DNA of 64,000 bases, taken from positions 1,599,501 to 1,663,500 of the forward strand of contig NZ_FNTJ01000001.1 of the NCBI RefSeq assembly GCF_900105185.1, written 5' to 3'. The notes under the pieces are model-generated. The model did no database searches. It had not been told where the DNA came from and worked only from the letters and a program-made list of their open reading frames with translations. Of this stretch, positions 45,079 to 54,392 are shown one piece after another; positions within the stretch are counted from its first letter, which is position 1, and each line of letters starts with the position of its first letter. A program made the position numbers and the translations under genes. The stretch comes from Pseudomonas saponiphila (GTDB taxonomy: Bacteria > Pseudomonadota > Gammaproteobacteria > Pseudomonadales > Pseudomonadaceae).

Positions 45079-45446
45079 GTGTAAGGATCAGTCGTCAGCA
45101 CTGGGATGGGCTGTTGGGTGAGCTGGATCAAGCCCGTCGTCAACGTCACCTTTTAACCTATCGTGCGCTGTTGGAGCGATTGCAACTGCCCAGTCCGGCC
45201 ATGCAGACCTTGACGGCCGCCCTGGAGCACCTGGCGGCCCTGGATGCTCGAGCCGAACAGCCACTGCGCAGCTCATTGGTGATCAGCCAGGGCGCCAGTC
45301 GTTTGCCGCGTACCGGATTCTTCGAGTGTGTCGAGCGCCTGGGACGTTTTTCCGGGCCTTCCGATGGGGTGGCTGCCGCCTCATGGCACGCTTCGGAAGT
45401 GGTGCGGGTGTTCGAGTACGAGTACCCCGAATCAGCGGAGGCTTGA
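45075..45446 (+). CDS. Unknown protein, 123 residues, coupled to the HTH gene
   Basis: GTG at 45075 overlaps the HTH stop and has GGAGGGAG nine bases upstream. The product starts VSVRISRQHWDGLLGELDQA and is mainly helical in its first 60 residues (RRQRHLLTYRALLERLQLPS), then has a sheet-like end (GFFECVERLGRFSG). It has no signal peptide or membrane helix. I do not recognise a family. Its position directly after a possible antitoxin-like HTH protein raises a toxin-antitoxin idea, but the acidic helical start does not match a known toxin. Confidence 0.7.
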   Translation: MSVRISRQHWDGLLGELDQARRQRHLLTYRALLERLQLPSPAMQTLTAALEHLAALDARAEQPLRSSLVISQGASRLPRTGFFECVERLGRFSGPSDGVAAASWHASEVVRVFEYEYPESAEA

Positions 45447-45863
45447 ATGTTCCTGCCACTCAAGGCGCGACTCGGTTATTGGCTGGCGCGCCGCTTGTTT
45501 CATTGGCCCTGGTTTATCCGTCAACCCCGTACCTGGCGTTGGATGGAAGGTCAGTTCGCACGCATGGCCAACCTGGGTAACGTCGGTGCGCAGAGTTTCT
45601 ATGGGCATATCCTGACCTTTCGCGGGCAAGGGCTTGGTGCGCGTGAGGAAGGCCAGCGCCTGTTGCGTCTGGCGGCATTGGCGGGTGACGGCAAAGCGGC
45701 CTATCAACTGGGTGTGATCAGTCTTGCCGGCTCGCCCAGCAAGGCTCCCGATGCGGTCGAGGCCGCCCGCTGGTGGCGGCTTTCGGCACAGGCCGGTCAT
45801 CCTCTTGCGGAGCTTAAACTGATGCAGCTCGATCAGTCGGCTGATCCTGCAGCGGCTCTTTGA
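45447..45863 (+). CDS. Sel1-repeat protein, 138 residues
   Basis: Two Sel1-type repeats are visible: GQRLLRLAALAGDGKAAYQLG (about residues 69-89) and AARWWRLSAQAGHPLAELKL (about 105-124). The N-terminal part is basic and tryptophan rich (LARRLFHWPWFIRQPRTWRWM), which may contact membrane or nucleic acid. It follows the unknown gene with one base between and ends the three-gene operon. Its last 50 bases overlap the 3' end of the interrupted EAL-CBS-GGDEF gene on the other strand. Confidence 0.78.
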   Translation: MFLPLKARLGYWLARRLFHWPWFIRQPRTWRWMEGQFARMANLGNVGAQSFYGHILTFRGQGLGAREEGQRLLRLAALAGDGKAAYQLGVISLAGSPSKAPDAVEAARWWRLSAQAGHPLAELKLMQLDQSADPAAAL

Positions 45864-47140
45864 GGGGATGCGTTCCCAGGCTGGTTGCGGCTTCCAGGCT
45901 GTCGATCACGTGGATGCTGTAGCCCTGGACGTTCTTGGCGTGATGCTTGGCCTGGGATGCCAGTTCCGCCAGCTGACTGGAATCCAGTTGTCCACAGGCC
46001 TCTGGATACAGGTGCACCACGCCGATGGACAGCGATAACAGGGGAAACTCCTGGCGCACGCCCTGGCGGTTGGGCGCTACGAAACAGCCGGCTTCCAGGT
46101 GTTCGCTGCGATAGAAGCGTCGACACTGACTGTGGAAGTCGTCCAGCAGCTGATTCAGACGCTTGCGCCAGTCTTCCGGACCCAGCACCAGCAAGAAGTC
46201 ATCGCCGCCGATATGCCCGACGAAGTCGCGGCTGGGATCGACCCGATCATTCAGGCATTGAGCCAGGCACAGCAGCACTTCATCGCCACGGCCATAGCCG
46301 TAGATATCGTTGAAGGGCTTGAAGCTGTCGATATCCACATAGCAGATCACCGATTCCCGTCCCTGCTGCAGCAAGCGTGCGAGGCACTGCTGGATGGGGA
46401 CGTTGCCCGGCAGCAAGGTCAACGGGTTGGCGTAGCGAGCCTGCTGGATTTTCAGCTCGGTGATCAGCTTGAGTACGTCTATGACCCGACCCAGTCCCAG
46501 GTACTGGCCGTTGAGGGTGATGATGAAGTCTTCCTCGATGCGTTGCCGCGCGCGACTGGTGATCAGGCGACTGACCTGCTGCAGGGATTGGCTGAGTTCG
46601 ACGGCGAGGAAATCGTCGTTCATCAGGCGACTGATGGGTTTGCGGGCAAACAGGTCGGTGGCAAAGGGTTTGAGCAGGGCGTCCGAGAGTGAGTGCCGAT
46701 GAACGATCCCGCAGGGCTGGTCCAGCTCGTCAAGGACAGCCAGGGAATTGAGGTTGGCTTGCCGGCGAAAGGCTTCCAGGACGTTGGCCGTTGGCGTATT
46801 GCGGGCGACGGCCGGTTGCTCGTTGAGCAGGGCGCTGAGGTCGCTGCCTTCGTCGTTGAGCGCCACGCTGGGATGGTCGTGTTTGGGCATCATCGCCCGC
46901 GCATCACGTGGCGGCTGCTCCTGCGGCCGGCACAGCAAGTAGCCCTGGACCAGATCGACCCCCATTTCAGTGAGCACCGCCAGTTCCTCGAGCATCTCGA
47001 TGCCTTCGGCGATGACCTGGGCGCGGGAAGCCTTGGCGATCTGCAGGATCGAACCGACGAACTCGCGTTTGAGCGCGTCCTGATGGATGCCGTCGATGAA
47101 GTGTCGATCGATCTTCACATAATCCGGGCGCAACTCGGAC
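45814..47140 (-). pseudogene. 3' part of an EAL-CBS-GGDEF gene split by the IS21-like element
   Basis: Contains the last third of the EAL domain (YVKIDRHFIDG, IAEGIEMLEE, QGYLLCRP), a CBS pair (about 140 residues) and a C-terminal GGDEF domain with VDIDSFKPFNDIYG and the signature GGDDF in place of GGDEF. The 5' part is at 49782-50286. Joined with one copy of the duplication CGGAC removed, the frame reads LRLWS-ELRPDYVKID without a gap, giving 608 residues. Without a promoter or start the CBS-GGDEF part may still be expressed by read-through from the element. The ancestral protein would have degraded and possibly made cyclic di-GMP. Confidence 0.9.
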
Positions 47141-47233
47141 TGCGGATTTCGGTGAACGTGACCGAGCGTTTCGCTAATACGTGACCGGTGCTTCCACCCC
47201 GGTTGCGCGGGTTCTGGATTGTAATCGCATCGG

Positions 47234-47983
47234 TCACGATGCGGCTTGTTCCTCGGCTTTTTTTCGGCGCAGCGACTCGCCTTTCATCGTCAGTCGGTAG
47301 GCGTTGTGCACCAGGCGGTCGAGGATGGCATCGGCCAGGGTCGGGTCGTTGATCCAGCCGTGCCAGTGCTCGATGGGCAGTTGGCTCGTCAGGATGGTGG
47401 AGCGGCTGCCAGCGCGGTCGTCGATCACCTCCAGCAGGTCATGCCGGGCTCCTTCCTCCAGCGGGGCTAGCGCCCAGTCGTCCAGCACCAGGACGTCGAC
47501 CTTTGCCAGCTGTTGCAGGGTACGGCCGAAGCTGCCGTCGCCATGAGCGATGCGCAGTTGTTCCAGCAGGCGCGGGGTGCGCAGGTACAGGGTGCTATAG
47601 CCCTGGCGGCAGGCCTGGTTGCCCAGGGCGCAGGCCAGCCAGGTTTTGCCGGCACCGGTCGGGCCGGTCAGCAGCAGGTTGTGCTGCTGGCGGATCCAGT
47701 CGCCACTGGCCAGGGTGGCGATCAGACGCTCGTCCAGGGCGCGTCCGGTGCGGCGGTCGAGATCTTCCAGGCAGGCGTTGGCGTACTTGAGCTTGGCCTT
47801 CTTGCGCAGCCGTACCAGGCGCTGGTTGTCACGCCAGGCCAGTTCGCGGTCGAGCAGTAGGCCGAGGCGTTCATCGAAGCTCAGGCTGTGGCTGGCCGGC
47901 AGCGTCCATTGCTCTTCCAGGGCGCGGGCCATGCCGTCCAGGCGTAGCTGGTGCAGTTGATTCAGGGTGTGTTGCGGCATCAT
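47234..47983 (-). CDS. istB: IstB, transposition helper ATPase (copy 2)
   Basis: Identical in translation to the copy at 7509-8258: a 249-residue DnaC-like ATPase with [15 protein letters not shown] and VLVLDDWAL. It overlaps the end of istA by 113 bases. No disruption was seen. Confidence 0.93.
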   Translation of the reverse strand: MMPQHTLNQLHQLRLDGMARALEEQWTLPASHSLSFDERLGLLLDRELAWRDNQRLVRLRKKAKLKYANACLEDLDRRTGRALDERLIATLASGDWIRQQHNLLLTGPTGAGKTWLACALGNQACRQGYSTLYLRTPRLLEQLRIAHGDGSFGRTLQQLAKVDVLVLDDWALAPLEEGARHDLLEVIDDRAGSRSTILTSQLPIEHWHGWINDPTLADAILDRLVHNAYRLTMKGESLRRKKAEEQAAS

Positions 47984-49556
47984 CGAACAGCTCCTGTTGC
48001 GGGGGTTGGTAGTAGTCGGCGCCACGGACGTTCTCGTGGTCGCCGGGTAAGGTCGTTTCGGCGGCACGCTGGGGCAGCGGCTGTTGATCCAGGCCTTGCT
48101 GGAGCAGGTTGCGCACGCTGCGCCCGGTGAAGGCGCGCAGGTGTACGGCACGTTCGGCAGCGGCTTCCAGGCGTGCATTGCCATAGCGCCGGGCCAGCGA
48201 GAGCAGGCCGAGGCAGGCGCGGTAGCCCATCTCCGGGTGCGGCTTGTGGGTCAGTTGGTGATCGATCAGTTGGCGCGTGTAGGGGCCGATCCGCGCGCCC
48301 CAGTCGAGCAGGCGTTGTGGCGTCCATTCGCGATGCGCCTGGTGCGCCGCGGGCATGTGCTCGCGCTGGGTACTGTAAGCGCCGCGTCGCCCCAGCAGCA
48401 GGTGGCTGGCCACCCGCCGGTTGCCATGCAGCACTTCCAGGGTGTGTGCCGTCAGTCGCACGTCCACGTTCTGCCGGGCCAGGGCGGAGGGCACGCTGTA
48501 GAAGCTGCCATTGACCTCGATGTGGTAGTCGATGCTGACCTTGCAGCGCTTGAAGGTGGCGACCTCGTAGGGATGCACCGGCAGCGCTCGCAAGGCCGGG
48601 CGATCCAGGCGCTCGAACCAGTCGCGCCGGCAGCCATCGAGCCGCTTGAACGGGCGCCGATTCAGATCCTCCAGCAGCTCGGCGATGGCCTGGTTAAGCG
48701 CATGCAGGCTGAAGAACTGCCGATGGCGCAGCCGCGCCATGATCCAGCGCTCGACCACCTGCACCGCCACCTCGGCCTTGGCCTTGTCCTGAGGCTTGCG
48801 TGGCCGTGCCGGCAGGATCACCGTCTGGTAATGACGCGCGCACTCCAGCGTGGCCCGGTTCAGGCCCGGCTCGTAGCGATCCGGCTGGGCGACCAGGGCG
48901 CGCGGATTGTCCGGCACAACCATTTCCGGCACGCCGCCAAAGTAGGTCAGAGCCTGGCCCAGCGAGGTCAGCCAGTCCACCTGGGTTTCGCCTGGCGTCG
49001 CGCAGGCATAGGTGTAATTCGAGGCGCCCAGGGCGGCGACGAAGATGTGCGCCCGGCGCACTTCGCCGGTGGCCGGGTCGACCACCGGCAGCGTCGGCCC
49101 GGCATAGTCGATGAATAGCTTCTCGCCCGCACGGTGCAGCTGACGCATCGAACGTTTGAGCGTCTGGGCGTAGCGCCGGTAGTGCTCGACGAACTGGGTG
49201 TAGCGGTAGGTCGGCTGGCCCGCATGCGCGGCGAGATATTCCTCCCACAGCAGCTGCAAGGTCACGCCCTTGCGTCGCAACTCGCGGTGGATGCTCAGCA
49301 CATCGGGCAGCACTCGCTCACCGCGCGGCTTGTTCGTCGACGTCGGTGCAAACAAGGCGGCCGCCAGCGCGGCCTCGTCCATGGCCACCAGCGCCGGCCA
49401 GTCCAGCCCGGCCACCCGCGCCGCCGCGATGTACTTGCTAACCACGCCCTTGGACAGCTGCAAGGCACGGGCAATCTTCTCGTGGGACAAGCCGGCCTCA
49501 AACTTGAGGCGCAGACATTCTTTGATGTTTCGCATGGCTACTCGCGGCGCCGCCAT
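47871..49556 (-). CDS. istA: IstA, transposase (copy 2)
   Basis: Identical in translation to the copy at 8146-9831: a 561-residue transposase with N-terminal helix-turn-helix and an integrase-type catalytic core (acidic residues in FIDYAG, VPDN and KAKAEV). Intact. Confidence 0.93.
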   Translation of the reverse strand: MAAPRVAMRNIKECLRLKFEAGLSHEKIARALQLSKGVVSKYIAAARVAGLDWPALVAMDEAALAAALFAPTSTNKPRGERVLPDVLSIHRELRRKGVTLQLLWEEYLAAHAGQPTYRYTQFVEHYRRYAQTLKRSMRQLHRAGEKLFIDYAGPTLPVVDPATGEVRRAHIFVAALGASNYTYACATPGETQVDWLTSLGQALTYFGGVPEMVVPDNPRALVAQPDRYEPGLNRATLECARHYQTVILPARPRKPQDKAKAEVAVQVVERWIMARLRHRQFFSLHALNQAIAELLEDLNRRPFKRLDGCRRDWFERLDRPALRALPVHPYEVATFKRCKVSIDYHIEVNGSFYSVPSALARQNVDVRLTAHTLEVLHGNRRVASHLLLGRRGAYSTQREHMPAAHQAHREWTPQRLLDWGARIGPYTRQLIDHQLTHKPHPEMGYRACLGLLSLARRYGNARLEAAAERAVHLRAFTGRSVRNLLQQGLDQQPLPQRAAETTLPGDHENVRGADYYQPPQQELFDDAATHPESTAPATPGRHGPRPGRAMDAAGQPQPELR

Positions 49557-49629
49557 CTTCCTCTCCCGAAATCGGTCGAGGATGGCGGCGCATCAGGTCA
49601 TGCGCAACGAAGGGGAAGGCTTTCGCTAA

Positions 49630-49781
49630 GTCGTGACCGGCGATTTCGGTAAGCCGTGACCACCTGTTTCGGAACAGGCGGAAAATCGGTCACGTTGCTA
49701 CCGAAATGAGCGGTCACGCGTTAGCGAAATGACCGGTCACGATCAACCGAAACGGCCGGTCACGGTGCTCCGAAATCCGCA
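49630..49781. repeat. Terminal repeat array, istA-proximal end of IS copy 2
   Basis: Same array as at 9905-10056: four CGGTCACG motifs near 49687, 49711, 49734 and 49757, and two in inverted orientation near 49632 and 49655. Confidence 0.85.
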
Positions 49782-50286
49782 CGGACCACAGGCGCAGGCT
49801 TGAATAGCCGGCGCCGAGGTCGTCCAGGGCGATGGAAAATCCCATGTCGCGGTAGTGATGCAGGGCATTCTGCAGCAGCTGAAAGTCGTCGATGGGCGTT
49901 TGTTCGGTGAGTTCGATCACCACCTGGCTGGGCGGGATGCCGAAGTCCTGGAGCAGTTGCAGGGTGCGTCCGGGTTGGTGGGCCGCCTCCAGCAGGGATT
50001 CGGGGGAGACGTTGAGAAACAGTTTGCCGGGCAGTTGCTGCTCGCTGAAGCGTTTGCAGGCGCTGTGGCGGCAGGCGATCTCCAGTTCGCTCAGGCGGCC
50101 GGCCTGACGCGCTACCGCAAACAGGGCGACAGGGGAGTGCAGGGGGCTGTTGGAGGGACCGCGACTCAGGGCCTCGTAACCCAGGATGCGCCGCTCGGAA
50201 AGGCTGATGATCGGTTGGAACAGGCTGTGCAAACCGCTTTGAGCCAGGATTGAACTCAATGCACTCAGCTGTTCGGTCGTGGTCAT
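49782..50286 (-). pseudogene. 5' part of the split EAL-CBS-GGDEF gene
   Basis: Encodes residues 1-168 of the ancestral 608-residue protein: the N-terminal two thirds of the EAL domain. Conserved EAL residues are intact: FQPIISL, the signature YEALSRG (here at about residue 33-39), LNVSPESLL, VIELTEQ and LDDLGAGYSSL. After residue 168 the frame runs into the element and ends after seven further codons. The EAL lysine and last glutamate lie in the 3' part, so this fragment alone cannot be an active phosphodiesterase. Upstream is a terminator and then prc. Confidence 0.9.
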
Positions 50287-50302
50287 GGCGATCTCTGTCG
50301 AT

Positions 50303-50356
50303 AAAAAAAGGACCGGGCGCCGCTCCAGTTCAAGAGCGGCGCCCGGTCCTTTATTT
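50303..50356 (-). terminator. Terminator after prc
   Basis: A 17-base stem (AGGACCGGGCGCCGCTC and its complement) has a loop of about eight bases. On the minus strand it is followed by CCTTTTTTTATCG. It ends the prc transcript 17 bases before the EAL gene start. Confidence 0.88.
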
Positions 50357-50420
50357 CACGACAGAATGATGACTGTTTAATGACGATCCGAGGAGCGATC
50401 GAATTAAATTGCCATCATCT

Positions 50421-52505
50421 TCAGTGCTTGGCCACCGAGGTGTTGAGCTTCAGATAGTCCAGCAGAATGCGCCCGGTTTCGCTCAGGTAGGCGTCGTCTT
50501 CCGGCTTGGTCTTGTCCGGCTCGGCAGCGGCCAGCGCGTCTTCGTCCTCTTTCTTCAGCTCTTTGAGCGGCTCTTCGCCCTTGGCCTTGCGACGTGCGTT
50601 TTCCAGCGCCAGTTGCTTGGCTTCGATGTCGGCATGTTGTGCGCGACGATCGGCCTCGTTGAGGCTGACGGTCTTTTCCGCCATCAGTTTCTGTGCCAGG
50701 GCCAGCTTGTCGCGGATGAACACGAACTCCGGATCTTTCGCCGAGCGACTTTCGTGTTCGGCCTTGAGCTGGGCCAGGAACGGCTTGAACGGATCAACGG
50801 CGGGCTTGATGGCCGGGCGGATGGTGTCCCACGGCATGGCTTCAGGCAGGGCGCTTTCGCCGATTTCCTTGGTGTCGATGATCGACGGGTAGCCGATATC
50901 CGGCAGCACGCCCTGATGCTGGGTGCTCTGGCCGGAAACCCGGTAGAACTTGGCCAGGGTCAGTTTCAGCTCGCCATGGTTCAGTGGCTGAATGGTCTGC
51001 ACCGTGCCTTTACCGAAGGTCTGGCCACCGATGATCAACGCGCGGTGATAGTCCTGCATGGCACCGGCGAAAATTTCTGACGCCGAAGCCGAGAGGCGGT
51101 TGACCAGCAGCGCCATCGGGCCTTTGTAGAAGGCGCCGGGGTTTTCGTCTTCCAGTACATCGACACGGCCGTCGGCGTTGCGCACCAGTACGGTCGGGCC
51201 CTTGTCGATGAACAGGCTGGTCAGTTCGGTGGCTTCCTGGAGAGAACCGCCGCCATTGTTGCGCAGGTCGATGACCACGCCGTCAACCTTGTCTTTCTGC
51301 AACTCGGTCAGCAGTTTCTTCACGTCGCGGGTGGTGCTCTTGTAGTCCGGGTCACCGGCGCGGAAGGCCTTGAAATCCAGATAGAAGGCCGGGATCTCGA
51401 TCACCCCGAGCTTGTAGTCCTTGCCGTCCTGCTTGAGGTTGAGGATCGACTTCTTCACCGCCTGGTCTTCGAGCTTCACTGCTTCGCGGGTGATGGGCAC
51501 GATCTTGCTGGTCTGATCATTTGGCGCATTGCTAGCCGGGATCACTTCCAGGCGCACCAGGGTGCCTTTCGGCCCACGGATCAGCTTGACCACTTCGTCC
51601 AGGCGCCAGCCGACCACGTCGACCATTTCCTTGTCGCCCTGGGCAACGCCGATGATCTTGTCCGCAGGAGCCACTTGCTTGGTCTTGTCCGCCGGGCCTG
51701 CCGGTACCAGGCGCACGACCTTGACCTGGTCGTTGTCGCTCTGCAACACGGCGCCGATGCCCTCCAGCGACAGGCTCATGTTGATGTCGAAGTTTTCCGC
51801 GTTATCCGGCGACAGATAGTTGGTGTGCGGATCGTAGGACATGGCGAAGGTGTTGATGTAGGCCTGGAAGATGTCTTCGGCTCGGGTCTGGTCCAGGCGC
51901 GCCAATTGGTTCTTGTAGCGCTTGGTCAGGGTTTCCTGGATCTGCTTGGGATCCTTGCCGGCAATCTTCATCCGCAGCACTTCGTCCTTGACGCGTTTGC
52001 GCCACAGGTCGTCGAGTTCTGCGGTGGTCTTGAGCCATGGTGCGTCCTTGCGGTCGATCAGCAAGGTTTCCTTGGCGTTGAAATCGATCTTGTCGACGCC
52101 CTTGTTGAGTTCCGCGAGGGCGAAGTCCAGACGCGCTTTGACCCGGTCCAGATAACGCTTGTAGATGGTGAATCCGGCGTTCAGGTCGCCGCTCTTGAGG
52201 AAATCGTCAAACTGGGTTTTCCATTTGTCGAATTCCGCAATGTCGCTGGCCAGAAAGTAGCTGCGCGACGGATCCAGCAGCTTCAGGTAGCTGTCGTAGA
52301 TGATCACCGAGCGCGCATCGTCCAGCGGCGGTTTACTGTAATGGTGGCGTTTGAGCAGTTCTACAACATTGAGGCTGGCAATTACCTCATCGCGATCGGG
52401 CTGAAGGTTGTCCCAGCTATTGGCTGCGAACGTATTGGTCGACATCGGCAGTAAGCCGAAACCAATGAAAAGGGCGAGGGCGGTGCTGGGGAACAAATGC
52501 TTCAT
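50421..52505 (-). CDS. prc: Carboxy-terminal (tail-specific) processing protease Prc
   Basis: A 694-residue periplasmic protease of family S41. Signal peptide MKHLFPSTALALFIGFGLLP to about residue 28. The PDZ domain lies near residues 240-330, and the catalytic core has the nucleophile in RLSASASEIFAGAMQDYHRA (about 450-460) and the general-base lysine in GQTFGKGTVQTIQP (about 475-488). The P. aeruginosa orthologue (AlgO) acts in MucA-dependent alginate control. Start at 52505 is preferred over 52538 (MRYQLPPRRIS) because it gives a normal signal peptide; neither has a strong ribosome site. Confidence 0.93.
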   Translation of the reverse strand: MKHLFPSTALALFIGFGLLPMSTNTFAANSWDNLQPDRDEVIASLNVVELLKRHHYSKPPLDDARSVIIYDSYLKLLDPSRSYFLASDIAEFDKWKTQFDDFLKSGDLNAGFTIYKRYLDRVKARLDFALAELNKGVDKIDFNAKETLLIDRKDAPWLKTTAELDDLWRKRVKDEVLRMKIAGKDPKQIQETLTKRYKNQLARLDQTRAEDIFQAYINTFAMSYDPHTNYLSPDNAENFDINMSLSLEGIGAVLQSDNDQVKVVRLVPAGPADKTKQVAPADKIIGVAQGDKEMVDVVGWRLDEVVKLIRGPKGTLVRLEVIPASNAPNDQTSKIVPITREAVKLEDQAVKKSILNLKQDGKDYKLGVIEIPAFYLDFKAFRAGDPDYKSTTRDVKKLLTELQKDKVDGVVIDLRNNGGGSLQEATELTSLFIDKGPTVLVRNADGRVDVLEDENPGAFYKGPMALLVNRLSASASEIFAGAMQDYHRALIIGGQTFGKGTVQTIQPLNHGELKLTLAKFYRVSGQSTQHQGVLPDIGYPSIIDTKEIGESALPEAMPWDTIRPAIKPAVDPFKPFLAQLKAEHESRSAKDPEFVFIRDKLALAQKLMAEKTVSLNEADRRAQHADIEAKQLALENARRKAKGEEPLKELKKEDEDALAAAEPDKTKPEDDAYLSETGRILLDYLKLNTSVAKH

Positions 52506-52589
52506 GCTGATTCGACGCGGGGGCAATTGATAACGCATATTAGGCCGTCTTTGAAGTCGCCGGTTCCATAAAGGCCGGTCGCATAATGC

Positions 52590-52617
52590 AAAAAGCCCGG
52601 TGCTACCGCTCCGGGCT
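52590..52617 (-). terminator. Terminator-like hairpin in the prc leader
   Basis: On the minus strand AGCCCGG...CCGGGCT forms a seven-base stem followed by TTTTTGC. It points toward prc and lies about 90 bases before its start codon. No minus-strand gene lies directly upstream, so it may stop antisense read-through of the qor gene or act as an attenuator. Confidence 0.5.
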
Positions 52618-52643
52618 CAGTCCAGACTCACTATGGAGGCACT

Positions 52644-53606
52644 GTGAAAGCATTGCAAGGCGTTGAAGGTCATGTGGAGTGGGTTGAAGAGCCAAGTCCG
52701 GCCTGTGATGTAGGGCAAGTTCGCATTCGTGTGGCGGCTGCGGGGCTCAATCGTGCCGACCTGCTGCAGCGAGCCGGACTCTATCCGCCGCCTCCGGGAG
52801 CCAGCTCGATCCTGGGCCTTGAGTGCTCGGGGATTATCAGCGAAGTAGGCCCGGGTTCGTCCTGGCAGATCGGAGATCGGGTGTGCGCGCTGCTGGCCGG
52901 TGGCGGCATGGCCGAGGAAGTGGTAGTGGATGCGCGCCATGTGCTGCCGGTGCCTGAGGGCCTGTCCCTGGTCGAAGCGGCGGCATTGCCCGAGGTCTAC
53001 GCCACGGCCTGGCTCAACCTGTTCCAACTGGCGGCGCTCAAGCCCGGGGAGAAGGTGCTGTTGCACGCCGGAGCCAGTGGTGTCGGTTCGGCCGCCATTC
53101 AATTGTGCAAGGCGTTCGGTAATCCGTGTTGGGTCAGTGTCGGTTCCGCTGATCGCCTGGCCTATTGCGAAAGCCTGGGGGCCCAGGGCGGCGTGGTGCG
53201 TACCGATGGCCTGGAGGCGCTGCGGGACTTTGGCCCGTTCGATGTCGTCCTTGATCCGGTGGGGGCCAATTACGCGGCCGACAACCTCAAGTTGCTGGCG
53301 GTGGATGGGCGTTGGGTGTTGATCGGCTTGATGGGGGGGCGTGAAGCGCAACTGGATTTGGCCCAGGTTCTGGCCAGGCGCATCCAGTTGCTCGGCTCGA
53401 CCCTGCGCAGCCGCAACGAGCAGTTCAAGGCCGACCTGCTGAGCGACCTCGGGCAAAATGTCTGGCCGCTGTTCACTGAGGGACGTCTGACTCCGCAGTT
53501 GGCCAAGACCTTTCCGATTCAGGACGCTGAAGTCGCCTTTGCCGAACTGGCGACCAATAAGGTGTCGGGCAAGCTGGTGCTGGTGATTGACCCCAGCCTG
53601 AACTGA
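52644..53606 (+). CDS. Quinone oxidoreductase (Qor-like, MDR family)
   Basis: A 320-residue medium-chain dehydrogenase/reductase of the zinc-free quinone-oxidoreductase type. N-terminal GroES-like domain with AAGLNRADLLQRAGLYPPPPG (about residues 31-51) and GLECSGIISEVG (about 57-68). Rossmann motif VLLHAGASGVGSAAIQLCKAFG (about 139-160). The catalytic zinc cysteines and histidine are absent. It probably reduces quinones with NADPH. GGAGG lies seven bases before ATG at 52644. REP-like repeats follow. Confidence 0.88.
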   Translation: MKALQGVEGHVEWVEEPSPACDVGQVRIRVAAAGLNRADLLQRAGLYPPPPGASSILGLECSGIISEVGPGSSWQIGDRVCALLAGGGMAEEVVVDARHVLPVPEGLSLVEAAALPEVYATAWLNLFQLAALKPGEKVLLHAGASGVGSAAIQLCKAFGNPCWVSVGSADRLAYCESLGAQGGVVRTDGLEALRDFGPFDVVLDPVGANYAADNLKLLAVDGRWVLIGLMGGREAQLDLAQVLARRIQLLGSTLRSRNEQFKADLLSDLGQNVWPLFTEGRLTPQLAKTFPIQDAEVAFAELATNKVSGKLVLVIDPSLN

Positions 53607-53611
53607 GCCCT

Positions 53612-53667
53612 GTAGGAGCTGACCTGCCGGATAAGGCGATTGAGTTCGCTGGCAAGCCAGCTCCTAC
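53612..53667. repeat. REP-type inverted repeat
   Basis: GTAGGAGCT (53612-53620) and AGCTCCTAC (53659-53667) enclose GGC-rich palindromic parts such as GCTGGCAAGCCAGC. This is the extragenic palindrome family common in the P. fluorescens group. It lies between convergent qor and HAD genes. Confidence 0.75.
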
Positions 53668-53698
53668 ACAAGCCAGCTCCGGGGTTTTCGGGGGCAGG

Positions 53699-54352
53699 TC
53701 ACTTCCAGTGATGGATCCGCCAGCCGGCTTTTTCTGCGTGCTCACGCAATACCGGGTCCGGGTTCACCACTTGCGGATGATCCACTCGCAGCAGCAACGG
53801 CAGGTCGTTGCGCGAGTCGGAGTAGAAGGTCGCGCCTTCCAGGTTTTCCTCCTCGGCATCCAGCCATTCCAGCAGACGGGTGATCTTGCCTTCGCGGTAA
53901 GTCAGGGTGCCAACGGTGCGGCCGCTGTAGGCTCCATGTTGCACCTCCAGCTCGATGCCCAGCACTTCGTCGATGCCCAGGCGGGCCGCAATCGGTTTCA
54001 CCAGATGGGTGCCCGAGGCCGAGATCACCAGGATCCGGTCGCCGGCCTGGCGATGGGCGGCGATGGCTTTGCAGGCATCGCTGAAGATGATCGGTTCGAT
54101 CACCTCTTCCACCCAGGGCTCGACCAAGTGCGCGACTTCCTCCGGTGTACGCCCGGTCATGGGCTCCAGGCTGAAATCCATGAATTCCTCCATGGCCAGC
54201 TTGCCGTGACTGTAGGCGTCCATCAGCTCATGGTTGCGGCGCATGAACGATTCGCTGTCGACCCAGCCCAGGCGGCCCATCTGCTCGCTCCAGAGGGTGG
54301 CGCAGTCGCCGTGAATCAGGGTTTCGTCCAGATCAAAAATTGCCAGGGCCAT
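53699..54352 (-). CDS. HAD-IB family phosphatase
   Basis: A 217-residue haloacid dehalogenase-superfamily hydrolase of subclass IB (SerB-like). Motif 1 FDLDETLIHGDC (residues 6-17), motif 2 VISASGTHLV (about 109-118) and motif 3 with SDSRNDLPLLLRVDHP (about 180-195) are intact. The family includes phosphoserine phosphatases and, in P. aeruginosa, a histidinol-phosphate phosphatase of similar length. Assignment to either is inference. It follows the ABC operon by 40 bases in the same direction and could be read with it. Confidence 0.85.
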   Translation of the reverse strand: MALAIFDLDETLIHGDCATLWSEQMGRLGWVDSESFMRRNHELMDAYSHGKLAMEEFMDFSLEPMTGRTPEEVAHLVEPWVEEVIEPIIFSDACKAIAAHRQAGDRILVISASGTHLVKPIAARLGIDEVLGIELEVQHGAYSGRTVGTLTYREGKITRLLEWLDAEEENLEGATFYSDSRNDLPLLLRVDHPQVVNPDPVLREHAEKAGWRIHHWK

Positions 54353-54392
54353 CAGTACCGCTCTCTCTTCAGGATCAATTGCGTGAATGCCA

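Larger units (their letters stand above)
47141..49781 (-). mobile_element. IS21-family insertion sequence, copy 2 (2641 bp)
   Basis: Same length, ends and gene content as the copy at 7416-10056, in the same orientation. Target duplication is CGGAC (47136-47140 and 49782-49786), five bases rather than the seven at copy 1. Terminal TGCGGATTTCGG at 47141 and CCGAAATCCGCA ending at 49781. All reading frames translate identically to copy 1, so the insertions are recent or kept identical by gene conversion. Confidence 0.95.

Noticed and set aside
44737..45446. A typical toxin-antitoxin pair
   Set aside because: The second protein has no toxin motif; only the gene overlap and HTH remain, so it is reported as an open question rather than as a pair.
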